Part shown: piece after piece, positions 13,726 through 22,364 of the stretch
How the letters are laid out: the number at the start of each line of letters is the position of its first letter
Position numbering within the stretch: the first letter of the stretch is position 1
Source of the DNA: Sphingomonas sp. 35-24ZXX
GTDB taxonomy: Bacteria; Pseudomonadota; Alphaproteobacteria; Sphingomonadales; Sphingomonadaceae
NCBI RefSeq assembly: GCF_000786215.1
Contig: NZ_JROG01000009.1
Location: 62,001 to 126,000, forward strand
Reading direction: 5' to 3'
DNA length: 64,000 nucleotides
Position numbers and translations under genes: made by a program
Notes under the pieces: generated by a model
Seen by the model: the letters and a program-made list of their open reading frames with translations, nothing else
Database searches by the model: none
Told to the model about the DNA's origin: nothing

Positions 13726-13808
13726 TCGTCATTCCCGCGAAGGCGGGAATCCCGCTTTGGCGCCGAGGGTGCAGGGGAGCGGGATCCCCGCTTTTGTGGG
13801 GGTGACGA
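13726..13808. repeat. REP-like pair of inverted units
   Basis: Two related ~31-bp units in opposite orientation (13726-13756 and 13778-13808). Each begins or ends with CGTCA and holds a GC-rich stem (ATTCCCGCGAAGGCGGGAAT in the first). This is the well-known 'cgtcattcccgcg' type of interspersed palindromic repeat seen in many proteobacteria. It lies in the hemA/cytochrome c gap, just before the terminator. Confidence 0.75.
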
Positions 13809-13849
13809 AAGAAGGTCCGGCTGTTTTGATATCCGTCAGGACCGAGCAC

Positions 13850-13883
13850 AAAAAAAGGCCGCCCCGCGAGGGACGGCCTTTTT
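13850..13883. terminator. Bidirectional terminator between hemA and cytochrome c gene
   Basis: A hairpin whose stem contains AAAAAGGCCG paired with CGGCCTTTTT, so a T-run is present on both strands. It sits between the converging hemA and cytochrome c genes and can end both transcripts. Confidence 0.88.
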
Positions 13884-13912
13884 GTTTCGGCAGATGCCTT
13901 TGATCGCTGGGA

Positions 13913-14434
13913 TCAGGGCTGCTGCAGATAGGCGATGACGTCCGCGCGCTTCTGCGCATCGGGCAGGCCAGCGAACACCATCTTGGTGCCGGGCACGACG
14001 CGGGCGGGCTTTTCCAGATACTGGAACAGCTTTTCCGGCGTCCAGGTGATGCCGCTGTTCTTGTTGGCAGCCGAATAGTTGAAGCCTTCGACGGTGCCTG
14101 CGGCACGGCCGACGATGCCGGCGAGCGAAGGGCCAACACGGTTCTGGCCAGCTTCCTTCACGTGGCAGGTCTTGCACTGCACGAAGACCTTCTCGCCTTC
14201 GGCGGCATTGCCGGTGACATCGGCAAGCTTCTTGCCGTCGAGCGTGTCGGTGTTGTCGGCAGCCGGGGCTTCGGCAGCAGCCGGGGTCGCGGCGGGGGTT
14301 TCGGCGGTGGCGTCAGCGGCCGGTGCGGCGGCTTCTTCTTCAGCCTTGGGCGTTTCGCTGCCACCCGAGCAGGCGGCCAGCAGCGCGAGACCGGCAAACG
14401 CGCCGGTGAAGCGCAGTGCATTCAATCTGGACAT
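13913..14434 (-). CDS. Lipid-anchored class I cytochrome c
   Basis: The 173-residue protein has a lipoprotein signal (LALLAAC, Cys22), an Ala/Pro/Glu-rich spacer at residues 25-62, and one class I cytochrome c domain with CKTCH at 87-91 and a likely Met152 axial ligand (VPGTKMVFAG). It is therefore a tethered, cytochrome c2-like electron carrier. Next to the photosynthesis genes it could donate electrons to the reaction centre; a role with a respiratory oxidase is equally possible. The start was set at the ATG behind an AGGAGA site; an upstream in-frame extension lacks a signal peptide. Confidence 0.92.
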   Translation of the reverse strand: MSRLNALRFTGAFAGLALLAACSGGSETPKAEEEAAAPAADATAETPAATPAAAEAPAADNTDTLDGKKLADVTGNAAEGEKVFVQCKTCHVKEAGQNRVGPSLAGIVGRAAGTVEGFNYSAANKNSGITWTPEKLFQYLEKPARVVPGTKMVFAGLPDAQKRADVIAYLQQP

Positions 14435-14706
14435 GAACTCTCCTTTTGCTCGGCGACACTCGCCTGGAAGCATAGGCCAATATAGACGTGCTGGACCCGA
14501 TGAAAAGTGGTCAAAGCTATGCGTGAACGCCAGATGAAGATTTTTGTTCACAAAAATTCATGAAAAATGGCACCCGGCCTGCAAATTTCTGACGCCGGGG
14601 CCTCCGACAGGGTGGAGCGCCCCTCTGCGGCGGCCAGCAGAATCATGGCCCCCTTCCGATATGTCACCCCGCGCGTTGACGCAGAAGGGAGCAATGAAGG
14701 AGATCC

Positions 14707-15057
14707 ATGATGACCAAGCTGATCCGTACTGTTTTGGCCTCCACCCTGCCGCTGGCAGTCCCGGCTTTCCCCGTCCACGCGACACCGGCCCTGCAGGGTG
14801 AGACCGCGCCGGTGGTCCGCGCCGAGCCCGTGCAGGGCGTTCTGAACCAGTCCTGGTACAATTATGTCGCCGATATCAACGAGGCGGAGAAGGAGCTGAC
14901 CAGCGATCTCAAGCGCGCGACCGATCGCGAGGACCGCGCCGATGCCTGGGAGGAATATGAGGTCGAGCTGGCCGACGCGGACAAGGACTATGTCAAGGAA
15001 ATGCGCCAGCGAGGCTACAAGGTCGCCCGGGTGACGATGCTCGCCTATAACGACTGA
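14707..15057 (+). CDS. Small exported protein, function unknown
   Basis: A 116-residue protein with a Sec-type signal peptide (about residues 1-26) and a mature part of roughly 90 residues that is rich in Asp, Glu, Lys and Arg and looks helical. AAGGAG is found 4 bases before the first of two adjacent ATGs (14707, 14710). It stands alone between divergent and convergent neighbours. I do not recognise a family. Confidence 0.75.
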   Translation: MMTKLIRTVLASTLPLAVPAFPVHATPALQGETAPVVRAEPVQGVLNQSWYNYVADINEAEKELTSDLKRATDREDRADAWEEYEVELADADKDYVKEMRQRGYKVARVTMLAYND

Positions 15058-15106
15058 TACGAATGCTGCGCCCTGCCGTCGTGCCCGGCGCGAAGGCAGG
15101 GCGCCG

Positions 15107-15787
15107 CTATAGCCAGAAGCCGCGCCGAAACCATTTGGTGATGATGTACTTGGTCCCACGGGTGACCGGGTTTCCGCTGTGCAGCAGATGCAGGTTGGGG
15201 CGCCCGTCGGGCATCATGTTGTTCCAGATCAGCAGCATTCCGGTGCGCGGCATCATCTTGAACGACAGCTGCGGAAATTCGGTCTCGCCGCCGCCTTCCG
15301 GCTCGTTGAGAAAGACCATCGCCGTCCAACTGCGCTGACCGCCCGCCTTGCGCTCCTTGGGCCAATAGGGCTGGTCGGTGTGGAAGAAGTCATGGTGCGG
15401 CTTGAACTGCTGACCCACGGCATAGCGCTGGCCCTGCAGTGTTTCGCCATGGCGCGGATCGAGCCCGGTCAGCGCACAGATGCGATCGTCGATGCGCAGC
15501 ACGTCCGGATCCCAGCGGTCGAGATTGCAGCTGTAGCTGGTGCGAAATTCGCTCTCGTCCCCCTTGCCGCTGCGATAGAGCTCGGATGGCACCGCGTCCG
15601 CATCGATCGCGCGGATCAGCTCTGCGCATTCCGATCGCGACATGAAATCCTGATAGCAATAGACCTGCATCGGCACCGTGACGTCGTCAAACGCGATCTG
15701 CTGCACGCGCGGATGCGCATCGAGCCGTGCCCCCACGTCGCGCCCGATCTGCGCCAGCTGCCTGCGATGAAGAAAGTCGGTGATCAT
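15107..15787 (-). CDS. Prolyl 4-hydroxylase-type 2OG-Fe(II) oxygenase
   Basis: The protein has the double-stranded beta-helix signature of 2-oxoglutarate/Fe(II) dioxygenases: HHDFFHTD supplies His-x-Asp, LHSGNPVTRGTKYIITKWFR supplies the distal His and the basic 2OG-binding residue. It resembles the P4Hc group of bacterial prolyl hydroxylase-like enzymes. The substrate is unknown. The frame is open to a TTG at 15814; the ATG at 15787 (226 residues) is taken here, but no start has a convincing ribosome site. Confidence 0.88.
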   Translation of the reverse strand: MITDFLHRRQLAQIGRDVGARLDAHPRVQQIAFDDVTVPMQVYCYQDFMSRSECAELIRAIDADAVPSELYRSGKGDESEFRTSYSCNLDRWDPDVLRIDDRICALTGLDPRHGETLQGQRYAVGQQFKPHHDFFHTDQPYWPKERKAGGQRSWTAMVFLNEPEGGGETEFPQLSFKMMPRTGMLLIWNNMMPDGRPNLHLLHSGNPVTRGTKYIITKWFRRGFWL

Positions 15788-15888
15788 CACCCACTGGTTG
15801 CGCTGCGCGGGCAAGGCCTGTCAAGCATGCGCCACCCGGTCGGCAAAAGACCCGCCGGATCGCTCCGGCGGGTCTTGAGGTCGCGCTG

Positions 15889-16959
15889 TTACCAGAAGAA
15901 ATCGTTGATCACGTCGACCACCTGGCCGGTGTAGATGTCGACCAGCAGGACATCGCCGTAATAGCGCACCCAGCGATACTGGCCGTAGGCGGGCGGCAGG
16001 CGATAGGCCCAGGGGTCGTTGATCCAGAAGCTGCTGGCAAAGAACGGCGCACCCAGCGTGAACCCGATGCCGAGACGGCGATAGTTCCAGCCGCGCACCG
16101 GCGGGTAATAGCGCCCGACGCGGTAGAAACTGCGGTTCTGATTGCGATAGCCGTACCAGTCGTAACGCCGGTCGTTGCGCCAGCCGCGGTTCCAGTCGCG
16201 GCCGCGATTGTCCCAGCCCCGGCCATCCCAGCCGCGCCCGTCCCGTCCGCGATTGTCCCAGCCGCGACCGGTATAGCCGCGCCCGTCCCAACCGCGCCGG
16301 TTGTCGCGGTAATTCCGCCGATCGTCGCGCCGGTCGGCCCGGAAATCGCGCACATCGCCGCGCCGGTCCTGGCGGAAGGCGCGCTCGTCGCCGCGCCGGT
16401 CCTGGCGGAAATCCTGACGGTCGTCACGCCGGTCGGCGCGGAGCTCGGGCCGGGTTACTTCACCCTGGCGGAAATCCTGACGATCTGCCCGGCGTTCCTG
16501 GCGAAAATCGCGCTGGTCGGCCCGCCGCTCCTGACGAAAACCCTGCACGTCGCCGCGCCGTTCCTGGCGGAAGTCCTGACGGTCTCCACGGCGTTCCTGG
16601 CGGAACTCGCGCGGGGTATCGATGCGGGCGGTGCCGATGTTGCTGCGATTCTGTCCGCGAAACTCGCGGCCGCCACCTCCGCCGCCACGGTTGCCGCGAA
16701 ATTCGCCGCCACCGCGCCGCCCTTCACGCTGCTGCGCCGCCGGTTCGATCCCGCTGGGCATCGCGATGGCCTGCTCGGCGGGCGACACCAGCACGGCAGC
16801 GTCAGCGATGGCCAGCGGCCACAACAGGCTGGCGACGGCAATCGAGGCGAGGATCAGCGGCATCCGGTGGAACTTGCCCTGCAGTCGGTGGCCCAGCGGA
16901 CGAGCGTATTCGGTGCGAACCGAGGAGGGAGGCGCAGGAGAGGTTGGTGACATGACCAT
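15889..16959 (-). CDS. RcnB-like Arg/Asp-repeat envelope protein
   Basis: The product of 356 residues has a hydrophobic export segment near residues 33-55, then a Gly/Arg-rich stretch, about ten imperfect repeats of the type DFRQERRADR, a WDGRGW/WDNRGR-rich section, and a C-terminal domain of about 80 residues (VGRYYPPV...YRWVRYYGDVLLVDIYTGQVVDVI) typical of the RcnB family of periplasmic proteins. RcnB itself is linked to nickel/cobalt homeostasis; most repeat-bearing relatives are uncharacterised. The start at 16959 has AAGG upstream; the open frame continues to 17115. Confidence 0.82.
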   Translation of the reverse strand: MVMSPTSPAPPSSVRTEYARPLGHRLQGKFHRMPLILASIAVASLLWPLAIADAAVLVSPAEQAIAMPSGIEPAAQQREGRRGGGEFRGNRGGGGGGREFRGQNRSNIGTARIDTPREFRQERRGDRQDFRQERRGDVQGFRQERRADQRDFRQERRADRQDFRQGEVTRPELRADRRDDRQDFRQDRRGDERAFRQDRRGDVRDFRADRRDDRRNYRDNRRGWDGRGYTGRGWDNRGRDGRGWDGRGWDNRGRDWNRGWRNDRRYDWYGYRNQNRSFYRVGRYYPPVRGWNYRRLGIGFTLGAPFFASSFWINDPWAYRLPPAYGQYRWVRYYGDVLLVDIYTGQVVDVINDFFW

Positions 16960-17162
16960 GATCGACCTTTCGATGATGGCCTGGGCAATCGTGTCGGCAA
17001 CCACGCGGCACAGGACAGTGTAGATGGCACGGTTTAGCCGTCGCCGCCTGACCCGCAGCTTAACCGATCGATTGACCTGGCGTTCAGCTATGTAAAGCCG
17101 TGTGAATTCCGGCAATGAATTGCGTTGCGCGATTTGCTGCGCAAGATTAGCGTGTGCGTTGC

Positions 17163-17828
17163 ATGACTTCGCACGCAGTCCGCATCATGGCGCTGCTCAC
17201 CGGCAAGCCCCGCCCCTTTCGTGAGGACGGCACGATGAGCGCCATTGCGCGCCAGCCGGTCACAGGACCGGTGATGCTCGGCGAGCTCGGGCTGGAAGGC
17301 GATCAGGTCGCAGATCCCGTCCATCATGGCGGTCCGGACATGGCGATCCATCATTATCCCTTCGATCATTATGCCTATTGGCAGCAGCGGCTGGACTCGC
17401 ACAAATTGCTGCAGAAGCCGGGGGCCTTCGGCGAGAACCTCTCGACACGCGGGCTGGTCGAAAGCGATCTGCGCATCGGCGACCGTTTCAGGCTGGGCGA
17501 GGCTCTGGTCGAACTGACCAAGGGGCGGCAGCCCTGCTGGAAGCTGGACCATCGGTTCGGTGTATCGGGCAAGCAATCGGTGATGGCAGAGATCGTGCGG
17601 ACCGGGCGGTGCGGCTTTTATTATCGGGTGCTCGAGCCAGGGATGGTGCAGGCGGGCGATGTGATGCGGCTGGTGGAAGCGGGACCAGCGGCCTGGACGG
17701 TGGACCGGGTTTTCCGGCTGCTGGTCGGCGGACAATACAAGGCAGAGCCGGAGGCGGTGCGCGCGCTGGCGGAGCTGCCGCAACTCGCGGCAGACTGGCG
17801 CAAGCGCGCGGCGGCCCTGGCCGACTGA
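17163..17828 (+). CDS. MOSC domain protein (YiiM-like)
   Basis: A 221-residue protein with the features of YiiM-type MOSC proteins: GLEGDQVADPVHHGGPDMAI near the N-terminus, PGAFGENLST, and the conserved cysteine in KGRQPCWKLDHRFG. MOSC domains bind the molybdenum cofactor; YiiM reduces N-hydroxylated compounds such as 6-hydroxylaminopurine. The ATG at 17163 is preferred over a GTG at 17154. It is followed after 15 bp by a dipeptidase gene, probably in one transcript. Confidence 0.88.
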   Translation: MTSHAVRIMALLTGKPRPFREDGTMSAIARQPVTGPVMLGELGLEGDQVADPVHHGGPDMAIHHYPFDHYAYWQQRLDSHKLLQKPGAFGENLSTRGLVESDLRIGDRFRLGEALVELTKGRQPCWKLDHRFGVSGKQSVMAEIVRTGRCGFYYRVLEPGMVQAGDVMRLVEAGPAAWTVDRVFRLLVGGQYKAEPEAVRALAELPQLAADWRKRAAALAD

Positions 17829-17843
17829 AGGGGGTTTACAACA

Positions 17844-19037
17844 GTGCGACATCTTTCCCTGCTGGCAACGGCGTGCCTTGCCTGCCTCGCCAGTCCGCTG
17901 GCCGCGCAGAACGCGCCCGATGCAGCGCAGGTGCATGCCGGCATCCTGACGCTCGACACGCATCTCGACAGCCCGGCCAATCTCGACCAGCCCGGCTGGA
18001 AGATCACCGACCGGCACGATGTGCTGCACGATACCACCCAGGTCGATCTGCCGCGGATGATCGAGGGCGGGCTCGATGGCGGCTTCTGGGTGATCTATAC
18101 CGACCAGGGGCCCAATGACGCGCGCGGCTATGCCGCCGCGCTCGCGCACGCGCTCAAGCGCCTGCACCAGATCCACGATTTCGTCGCCGCCAATCCGCAA
18201 AGCTTCGCGCTGGCGACCAAGGCATCGGATGCGGCGAAGATCGCGGCGGCCGGCCAGCGGATCGTCTATGTCTCGATGGAGAACAGCTATCCGCTGGGCA
18301 CCGACATCACCAATCTGGAAGCCTTCTATCAGCTTGGCCTGCGCATGGCGGGGCCGGTGCACAATGGCACCAACCAGCTGGCCGATTCAACCAATGGCGA
18401 GGCGGTCCATGGCGGCCTGAGCGACCTTGGCAGGGCCTGGGTGCAGGAGGCCAACCGGCTGGGCATCATCATCGATGCCAGCCACGCGGCCGACAGCAGC
18501 TTCGACCAGATGCTCGCATTGTCCGCCGCGCCGATCATCCTGTCGCACTCCGGGCCCAAGGCGCTGCACGACCATCCGCGCAATCTGGATGACGCGCGGT
18601 TGAAGGCGCTGGCGGCCAGGGGCGGGGTGATCCAGGTCAACAGCCTGTTCCTCTCGCCGGATCGCCCGCGCCCCACCGTCGATGCGCTGCGGGAGCAGAT
18701 GGAAACGGCCGCCAGCCTGCCACCGTCGGAACGGGCGGCGCTGATGAAACAATGGGCCGAGGCCAATGCCGCCGAGCCGCGATCGGGCACCGACTTCGAT
18801 CGCTACATGCAGGCGGTGTTCTATTGCATCGATCTCTTGGGCGTCGACCATGTCGGCATTGGCGCGGACTGGGATGGCGGCGGCGGCGTGATCGGCCTCA
18901 ACCAGATCAGCCAGATCCCTAGGATCACCCAGGCGCTGCTCGCGCGCGGGCTGTCGCCGGCCGATGTCGAGAAGATCTGGAGCGGCAATGTGCTTCGCGT
19001 GATGGCCGAGGTCGAGCGGGTCGCGGCGCTGCGCTGA
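17844..19037 (+). CDS. Exported membrane dipeptidase (peptidase family M19)
   Basis: A zinc dipeptidase of the renal dipeptidase family, 397 residues, with a signal peptide ending near LASPLAAQN. The metal-binding motifs are visible: LDTHLDSP (His-x-Asp), SMENSYPLG (bridging Glu), IDASHAADSS and ILSHSGPKAL (His ligands), HVGIGADWDGGG. Start is GTG at 17844 after a GGGGG-type site. Substrates of this family range from dipeptides to beta-lactams and D-amino acid dipeptides; the choice here is unknown. Confidence 0.92.
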   Translation: MRHLSLLATACLACLASPLAAQNAPDAAQVHAGILTLDTHLDSPANLDQPGWKITDRHDVLHDTTQVDLPRMIEGGLDGGFWVIYTDQGPNDARGYAAALAHALKRLHQIHDFVAANPQSFALATKASDAAKIAAAGQRIVYVSMENSYPLGTDITNLEAFYQLGLRMAGPVHNGTNQLADSTNGEAVHGGLSDLGRAWVQEANRLGIIIDASHAADSSFDQMLALSAAPIILSHSGPKALHDHPRNLDDARLKALAARGGVIQVNSLFLSPDRPRPTVDALREQMETAASLPPSERAALMKQWAEANAAEPRSGTDFDRYMQAVFYCIDLLGVDHVGIGADWDGGGGVIGLNQISQIPRITQALLARGLSPADVEKIWSGNVLRVMAEVERVAALR

Positions 19038-19106
19038 CGCAAATGTCCAATCCGCCGCGACGGGTCGGGGTTAGAAGGGGTCTTCGGTAGCAGAAGGGGA
19101 AAAGGT

Positions 19107-19487
19107 ATGCGCGTCTTGCATCGTTGGGCCATCGGCCTGTTGCTGGCGATCCTGGTGCCTGCGTCAGCGGCGCTGGCTGCGCCGCCCGAACGCAAGCCAG
19201 ACCTCGCCGATATGGTCGCCGGAACCTATGAGGGCGACATCATCTCCGACGCGCGAGGTTCGTCCAAATCGGGCGTGACGATCACCGTGGTGCGAACGGG
19301 CAAGAATCTGGTCGAGATTTCGTGCGATTGCACGCGCATTCCCAAGGTGCAGATCCCGCTCGAACGGGCGATGGATGCGATCCTTGCCGGGAGCGGGCCG
19401 CACGTGTTCCTGATCGAACTGCAGCGCGATCCGCGCCGCCTCAGCCTCACGATCGACGATGCCTCGCTGAGCGTCGCCAAGCAGTAA
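19107..19487 (+). CDS. Small exported protein, function unknown
   Basis: A 126-residue protein with a clear signal peptide (cleavage probably after AALAA, about residue 25) and a mature domain of about 100 residues with alternating beta-like segments and one CDC pair (SCDCTRIP). GGGGAAAAGG lies before the ATG. No family recognised. Confidence 0.78.
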   Translation: MRVLHRWAIGLLLAILVPASAALAAPPERKPDLADMVAGTYEGDIISDARGSSKSGVTITVVRTGKNLVEISCDCTRIPKVQIPLERAMDAILAGSGPHVFLIELQRDPRRLSLTIDDASLSVAKQ

Positions 19488-19490
19488 CGG

Positions 19491-19796
19491 TCAGGCCATT
19501 TCGACCGCGAACAGCGTCTTGCCCTGGTAGCGTTCCTCGTCGGGATTGAACACCGGCTGCGGATCGAACGTGCGGTCGGTCAGCGCGACATCGACCAGTC
19601 CGTCCAGCTTGAAGGCGCCGACCTTGATCTCGCGCGGCGGCTTGCCATCGCGCTCCAGCGTCACGCCGTCGAGATACAGCTGGTCGTGCCGGGTGTAGAG
19701 AATGTGCGGCGCGAGCCGGATGCGGGTGCGATTGTAGGTCGCTTCAAGGCATTTGCGCAGGGCAATGGCCTCAAGCACGGTCTTGTTCATATCCAT
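19491..19796 (-). CDS. Small protein resembling a WYL-type domain
   Basis: A 101-residue soluble protein. The region from ATYNRTRIRLAPHILYTRHDQLYLDGV to FDPQPVFNPDEERYQGKT resembles the beta-barrel WYL ligand-sensing domain, without an attached DNA-binding domain. An alternative ATG lies two codons downstream (19790). It converges with the preceding exported protein gene. The assignment is tentative. Confidence 0.7.
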   Translation of the reverse strand: MDMNKTVLEAIALRKCLEATYNRTRIRLAPHILYTRHDQLYLDGVTLERDGKPPREIKVGAFKLDGLVDVALTDRTFDPQPVFNPDEERYQGKTLFAVEMA

Positions 19797-19866
19797 ACCT
19801 GCAATATGAACAAGACCGCGCGGGGTTTCAATCAGAATTTGTGCAGTGCAGCATAAGCCTTTGCGC

Positions 19867-21228
19867 TCACGCCTTTTCCTGCGCTTCCAGTTCGGCCAGC
19901 CATTGCTCCAGCCACTTGATGGTATAGTCGCCCGACAGGAAATCGGGCTGGTTGAGCAGCTCCTGATGCAACGGGATCGTGGTCTTCACGCCCTGCACCA
20001 CGAACTCCTCGAGCGCGCGCTTCAGCCGCATGATGCAGCCCTGACGCGTGCGGCCATAGACGATCACCTTGGCGATCATGCTGTCGTAATAGGGCGGGAT
20101 GCGATAGCCGGCATACAACCCGCTATCGACGCGCACATGCATGCCGCCGGGCGGGTGATAATAGCTGACCAGGCCGGGCGAAGGCGCGAAGGTGCGCGGA
20201 TCTTCGGCATTGATGCGGCATTCGATGGCATGGCCGCGAAACTCGATCTCGTCCTGCTTGACCGACAGCGGATGGCCTTCGGCGATACGGATCTGCTCGC
20301 GCACCAGATCGACCCCGGTGATCGCCTCGGTCACCGGATGCTCGACCTGCAGCCGGGTGTTCATCTCGATGAAGTAGAACTCGCCGTTTTCCCACAGGAA
20401 TTCGATGGTGCCCGCGCCGCGATAGCCCATGTCGGCCATCGCCTTGGTGACGACGCCGCCCATGCGCTCGCGTTCTTCGGCGGTGATGACGGGCGAGGGG
20501 GCCTCTTCGAGCACCTTCTGATGGCGGCGCTGCAGCGAACAGTCGCGTTCACCCAGATGGATCGCGTTGCCCTTGCCGTCGCCGAACACCTGGAACTCGA
20601 TATGGCGCGGGTTGCCGAGGTACTTTTCCATATAGACGGTGTCGTCGCCGAACGCCGACTTGGCCTCGCTGCCCGCCCGCTGCATCAGCGATTCGAGCTG
20701 GTCTTCGGAGGGTACGACCTTCATGCCGCGCCCGCCGCCGCCCGATGCCGCCTTGATCAGCACCGGATAGCCGATCGACGCCGCGATGATCTTGGCCTCA
20801 TGGATGTCCTTGATCGCGCCATCGGAGCCGGGGACCAGCGGCATGCCCAGCGCGCCGGCGGTCTTCTTGGCCTCGACCTTGTCGCCCATCGTGCGGATAT
20901 GCTCGGGCTTGGGGCCGATCCAGATGATCTTGTGCGCCTCGACGATCTCGGCGAACTTGGCGTTTTCCGACAGGAAGCCATAGCCGGGGTGGATCGCGTC
21001 CGCCTGGCTGATCTCGGCTGCCGAAATGATGTTGGCGATGTTGAGATAGCTCTGCCCGGCAGGGGGCGGGCCGATGCAGATCGCCTCGTCCGCGAGCCGC
21101 ACATGCATCGCATCGGCATCGGCGGTGGAGTGCACCGCCACCGTCTTGATGCCCATTTCGTGCGCCGCACGATGGATGCGCAGCGCGATTTCGCCGCGAT
21201 TGGCGATCAGGATTTTCTTGATGGCCAT
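19867..21228 (-). CDS. accC: Acetyl-CoA carboxylase, biotin carboxylase subunit
   Basis: AccC carboxylates the biotin on AccB using ATP and bicarbonate, the first half-reaction of malonyl-CoA synthesis. The 453-residue protein shows the ATP-grasp features: [13 protein letters not shown] glycine-rich loop, [20 protein letters not shown], and the [14 protein letters not shown] active-site block. It follows accB by 7 bp in an aroQ-accB-accC arrangement common in this group. Confidence 0.98.
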   Translation of the reverse strand: MAIKKILIANRGEIALRIHRAAHEMGIKTVAVHSTADADAMHVRLADEAICIGPPPAGQSYLNIANIISAAEISQADAIHPGYGFLSENAKFAEIVEAHKIIWIGPKPEHIRTMGDKVEAKKTAGALGMPLVPGSDGAIKDIHEAKIIAASIGYPVLIKAASGGGGRGMKVVPSEDQLESLMQRAGSEAKSAFGDDTVYMEKYLGNPRHIEFQVFGDGKGNAIHLGERDCSLQRRHQKVLEEAPSPVITAEERERMGGVVTKAMADMGYRGAGTIEFLWENGEFYFIEMNTRLQVEHPVTEAITGVDLVREQIRIAEGHPLSVKQDEIEFRGHAIECRINAEDPRTFAPSPGLVSYYHPPGGMHVRVDSGLYAGYRIPPYYDSMIAKVIVYGRTRQGCIMRLKRALEEFVVQGVKTTIPLHQELLNQPDFLSGDYTIKWLEQWLAELEAQEKA

Positions 21229-21235
21229 GGGGTGC

Positions 21236-21700
21236 TTACTCGATGATGACCAGCGGCTGGTCGAATTCGACCGGCTGCCCGTCTTCCACCAGGATCGCGG
21301 TGACCTTGCCGGCGCGCTCGGCGGTGATCGGGTTCATCACCTTCATGGCCTCGATGATCAGCAGCGGATCGCCGATCTTGACCGCAGCACCCACGCTGAC
21401 GAAAGGCGCAGCGCCGGGCTCGGGCGCAAGATAGGTGGTGCCGACCATCGGCGACTTGACCGCATTGGCCATCGACGGGCCAGCGGGTTCGGCCGGCACA
21501 GCGGCAGCGGCAGGGGCTGCGGGGGCAGCGGCAGCGACCGGTGCGGGCGCGGAGGGTACGGCAACGGTTGCGACCGGTGCGGCGCTGATCGTGCGCGCAA
21601 CGCGGATCTTGCGATCACCGTCTTCCACCTCGATTTCGCTCAAACCCGTTTCGCCCAGCAGTTCTGCCAATTCACGCACCAGTTTGCTGTCGATATTCAT
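21236..21700 (-). CDS. accB: Biotin carboxyl carrier protein of acetyl-CoA carboxylase
   Basis: AccB carries biotin on the lysine of the EAMKVMN motif in the C-terminal domain, after an Ala/Pro-rich flexible linker. The start at 21700 ([11 protein letters not shown]) has an excellent GGGAGG site and gives 154 residues; the frame is open 16 codons further upstream but that extension lacks family similarity. Confidence 0.96.
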   Translation of the reverse strand: MNIDSKLVRELAELLGETGLSEIEVEDGDRKIRVARTISAAPVATVAVPSAPAPVAAAAPAAPAAAAVPAEPAGPSMANAVKSPMVGTTYLAPEPGAAPFVSVGAAVKIGDPLLIIEAMKVMNPITAERAGKVTAILVEDGQPVEFDQPLVIIE

Positions 21701-21861
21701 GCCGCCTCCCTGTTTTGCATTGCCGCTTTTGCTGCTTGTTGATGCCATGTGTCCTGCGCCCTTGCTGTTTTTTCGGGGGCCGCTCTTTGGCGGCTCCCAC
21801 GTTTGATTTCAATCCCGGTCCTGGTCATGCGGTGGTGCCGTCACGATCAGGTGTCCGGACC

Positions 21862-22302
21862 TCATAGCAGCGCCGCTGCCTCCAGCGCCAATAGATAAGA
21901 TGCTGCGCCAAAGCCGCAGATCGTGCCCTTGGCCGCCCGGCCGACCCAGGACAGGTGCCGGAAGTCCTCGCGCGCGTGCGGGTTGGACAGGTGCACCTCG
22001 ATCACCGGCGTGGTGATCGACCGGATCGCGTCGTACAGCGCCACCGATGTGTGGGTATAGGCCCCGGCGTTGAGCAGCACCGCCTGTGCGCCGCTCGCCT
22101 GCGCTTCGTGCAGCCAGTCGATCAGATGGCCCTCGTGGTTCGACTGGCGCATGTCGATGTCCAGACCCAGGGCCTGGCCGCGGTCTTCCAGCGAAGCTGC
22201 GATATCGTCGAGCGTGTCCGACCCGTAGATCTCCGGTTCGCGCAGGCCCAGAAGGTTGAGGTTGGGACCGTTGAGAACGAAAATGATCGGTTGATCGGCC
22301 AT
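21862..22302 (-). CDS. aroQ: Type II 3-dehydroquinate dehydratase
   Basis: AroQ dehydrates 3-dehydroquinate in the shikimate pathway. The 146-residue protein begins with the family signature [20 protein letters not shown], including the catalytic Tyr, and contains [11 protein letters not shown] and the active-site histidine region [17 protein letters not shown]. First gene of an aroQ-accB-accC set; the 161-bp gap before accB contains a small GC-rich hairpin (about 21778-21800) that could attenuate transcription. Confidence 0.96.
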   Translation of the reverse strand: MADQPIIFVLNGPNLNLLGLREPEIYGSDTLDDIAASLEDRGQALGLDIDMRQSNHEGHLIDWLHEAQASGAQAVLLNAGAYTHTSVALYDAIRSITTPVIEVHLSNPHAREDFRHLSWVGRAAKGTICGFGAASYLLALEAAALL

Positions 22303-22364
22303 GCTGTATCCCGTTTGCCGGCCCGATGCCGGAAAGCCCCGCGCTTATGCGGTAAAGCGCCGCG

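Noticed and set aside
13726-13808. CRISPR-like repeats
   Set aside because: Only two units, in inverted orientation, with no regular spacers and no cas genes. No CRISPR array was seen in the window.
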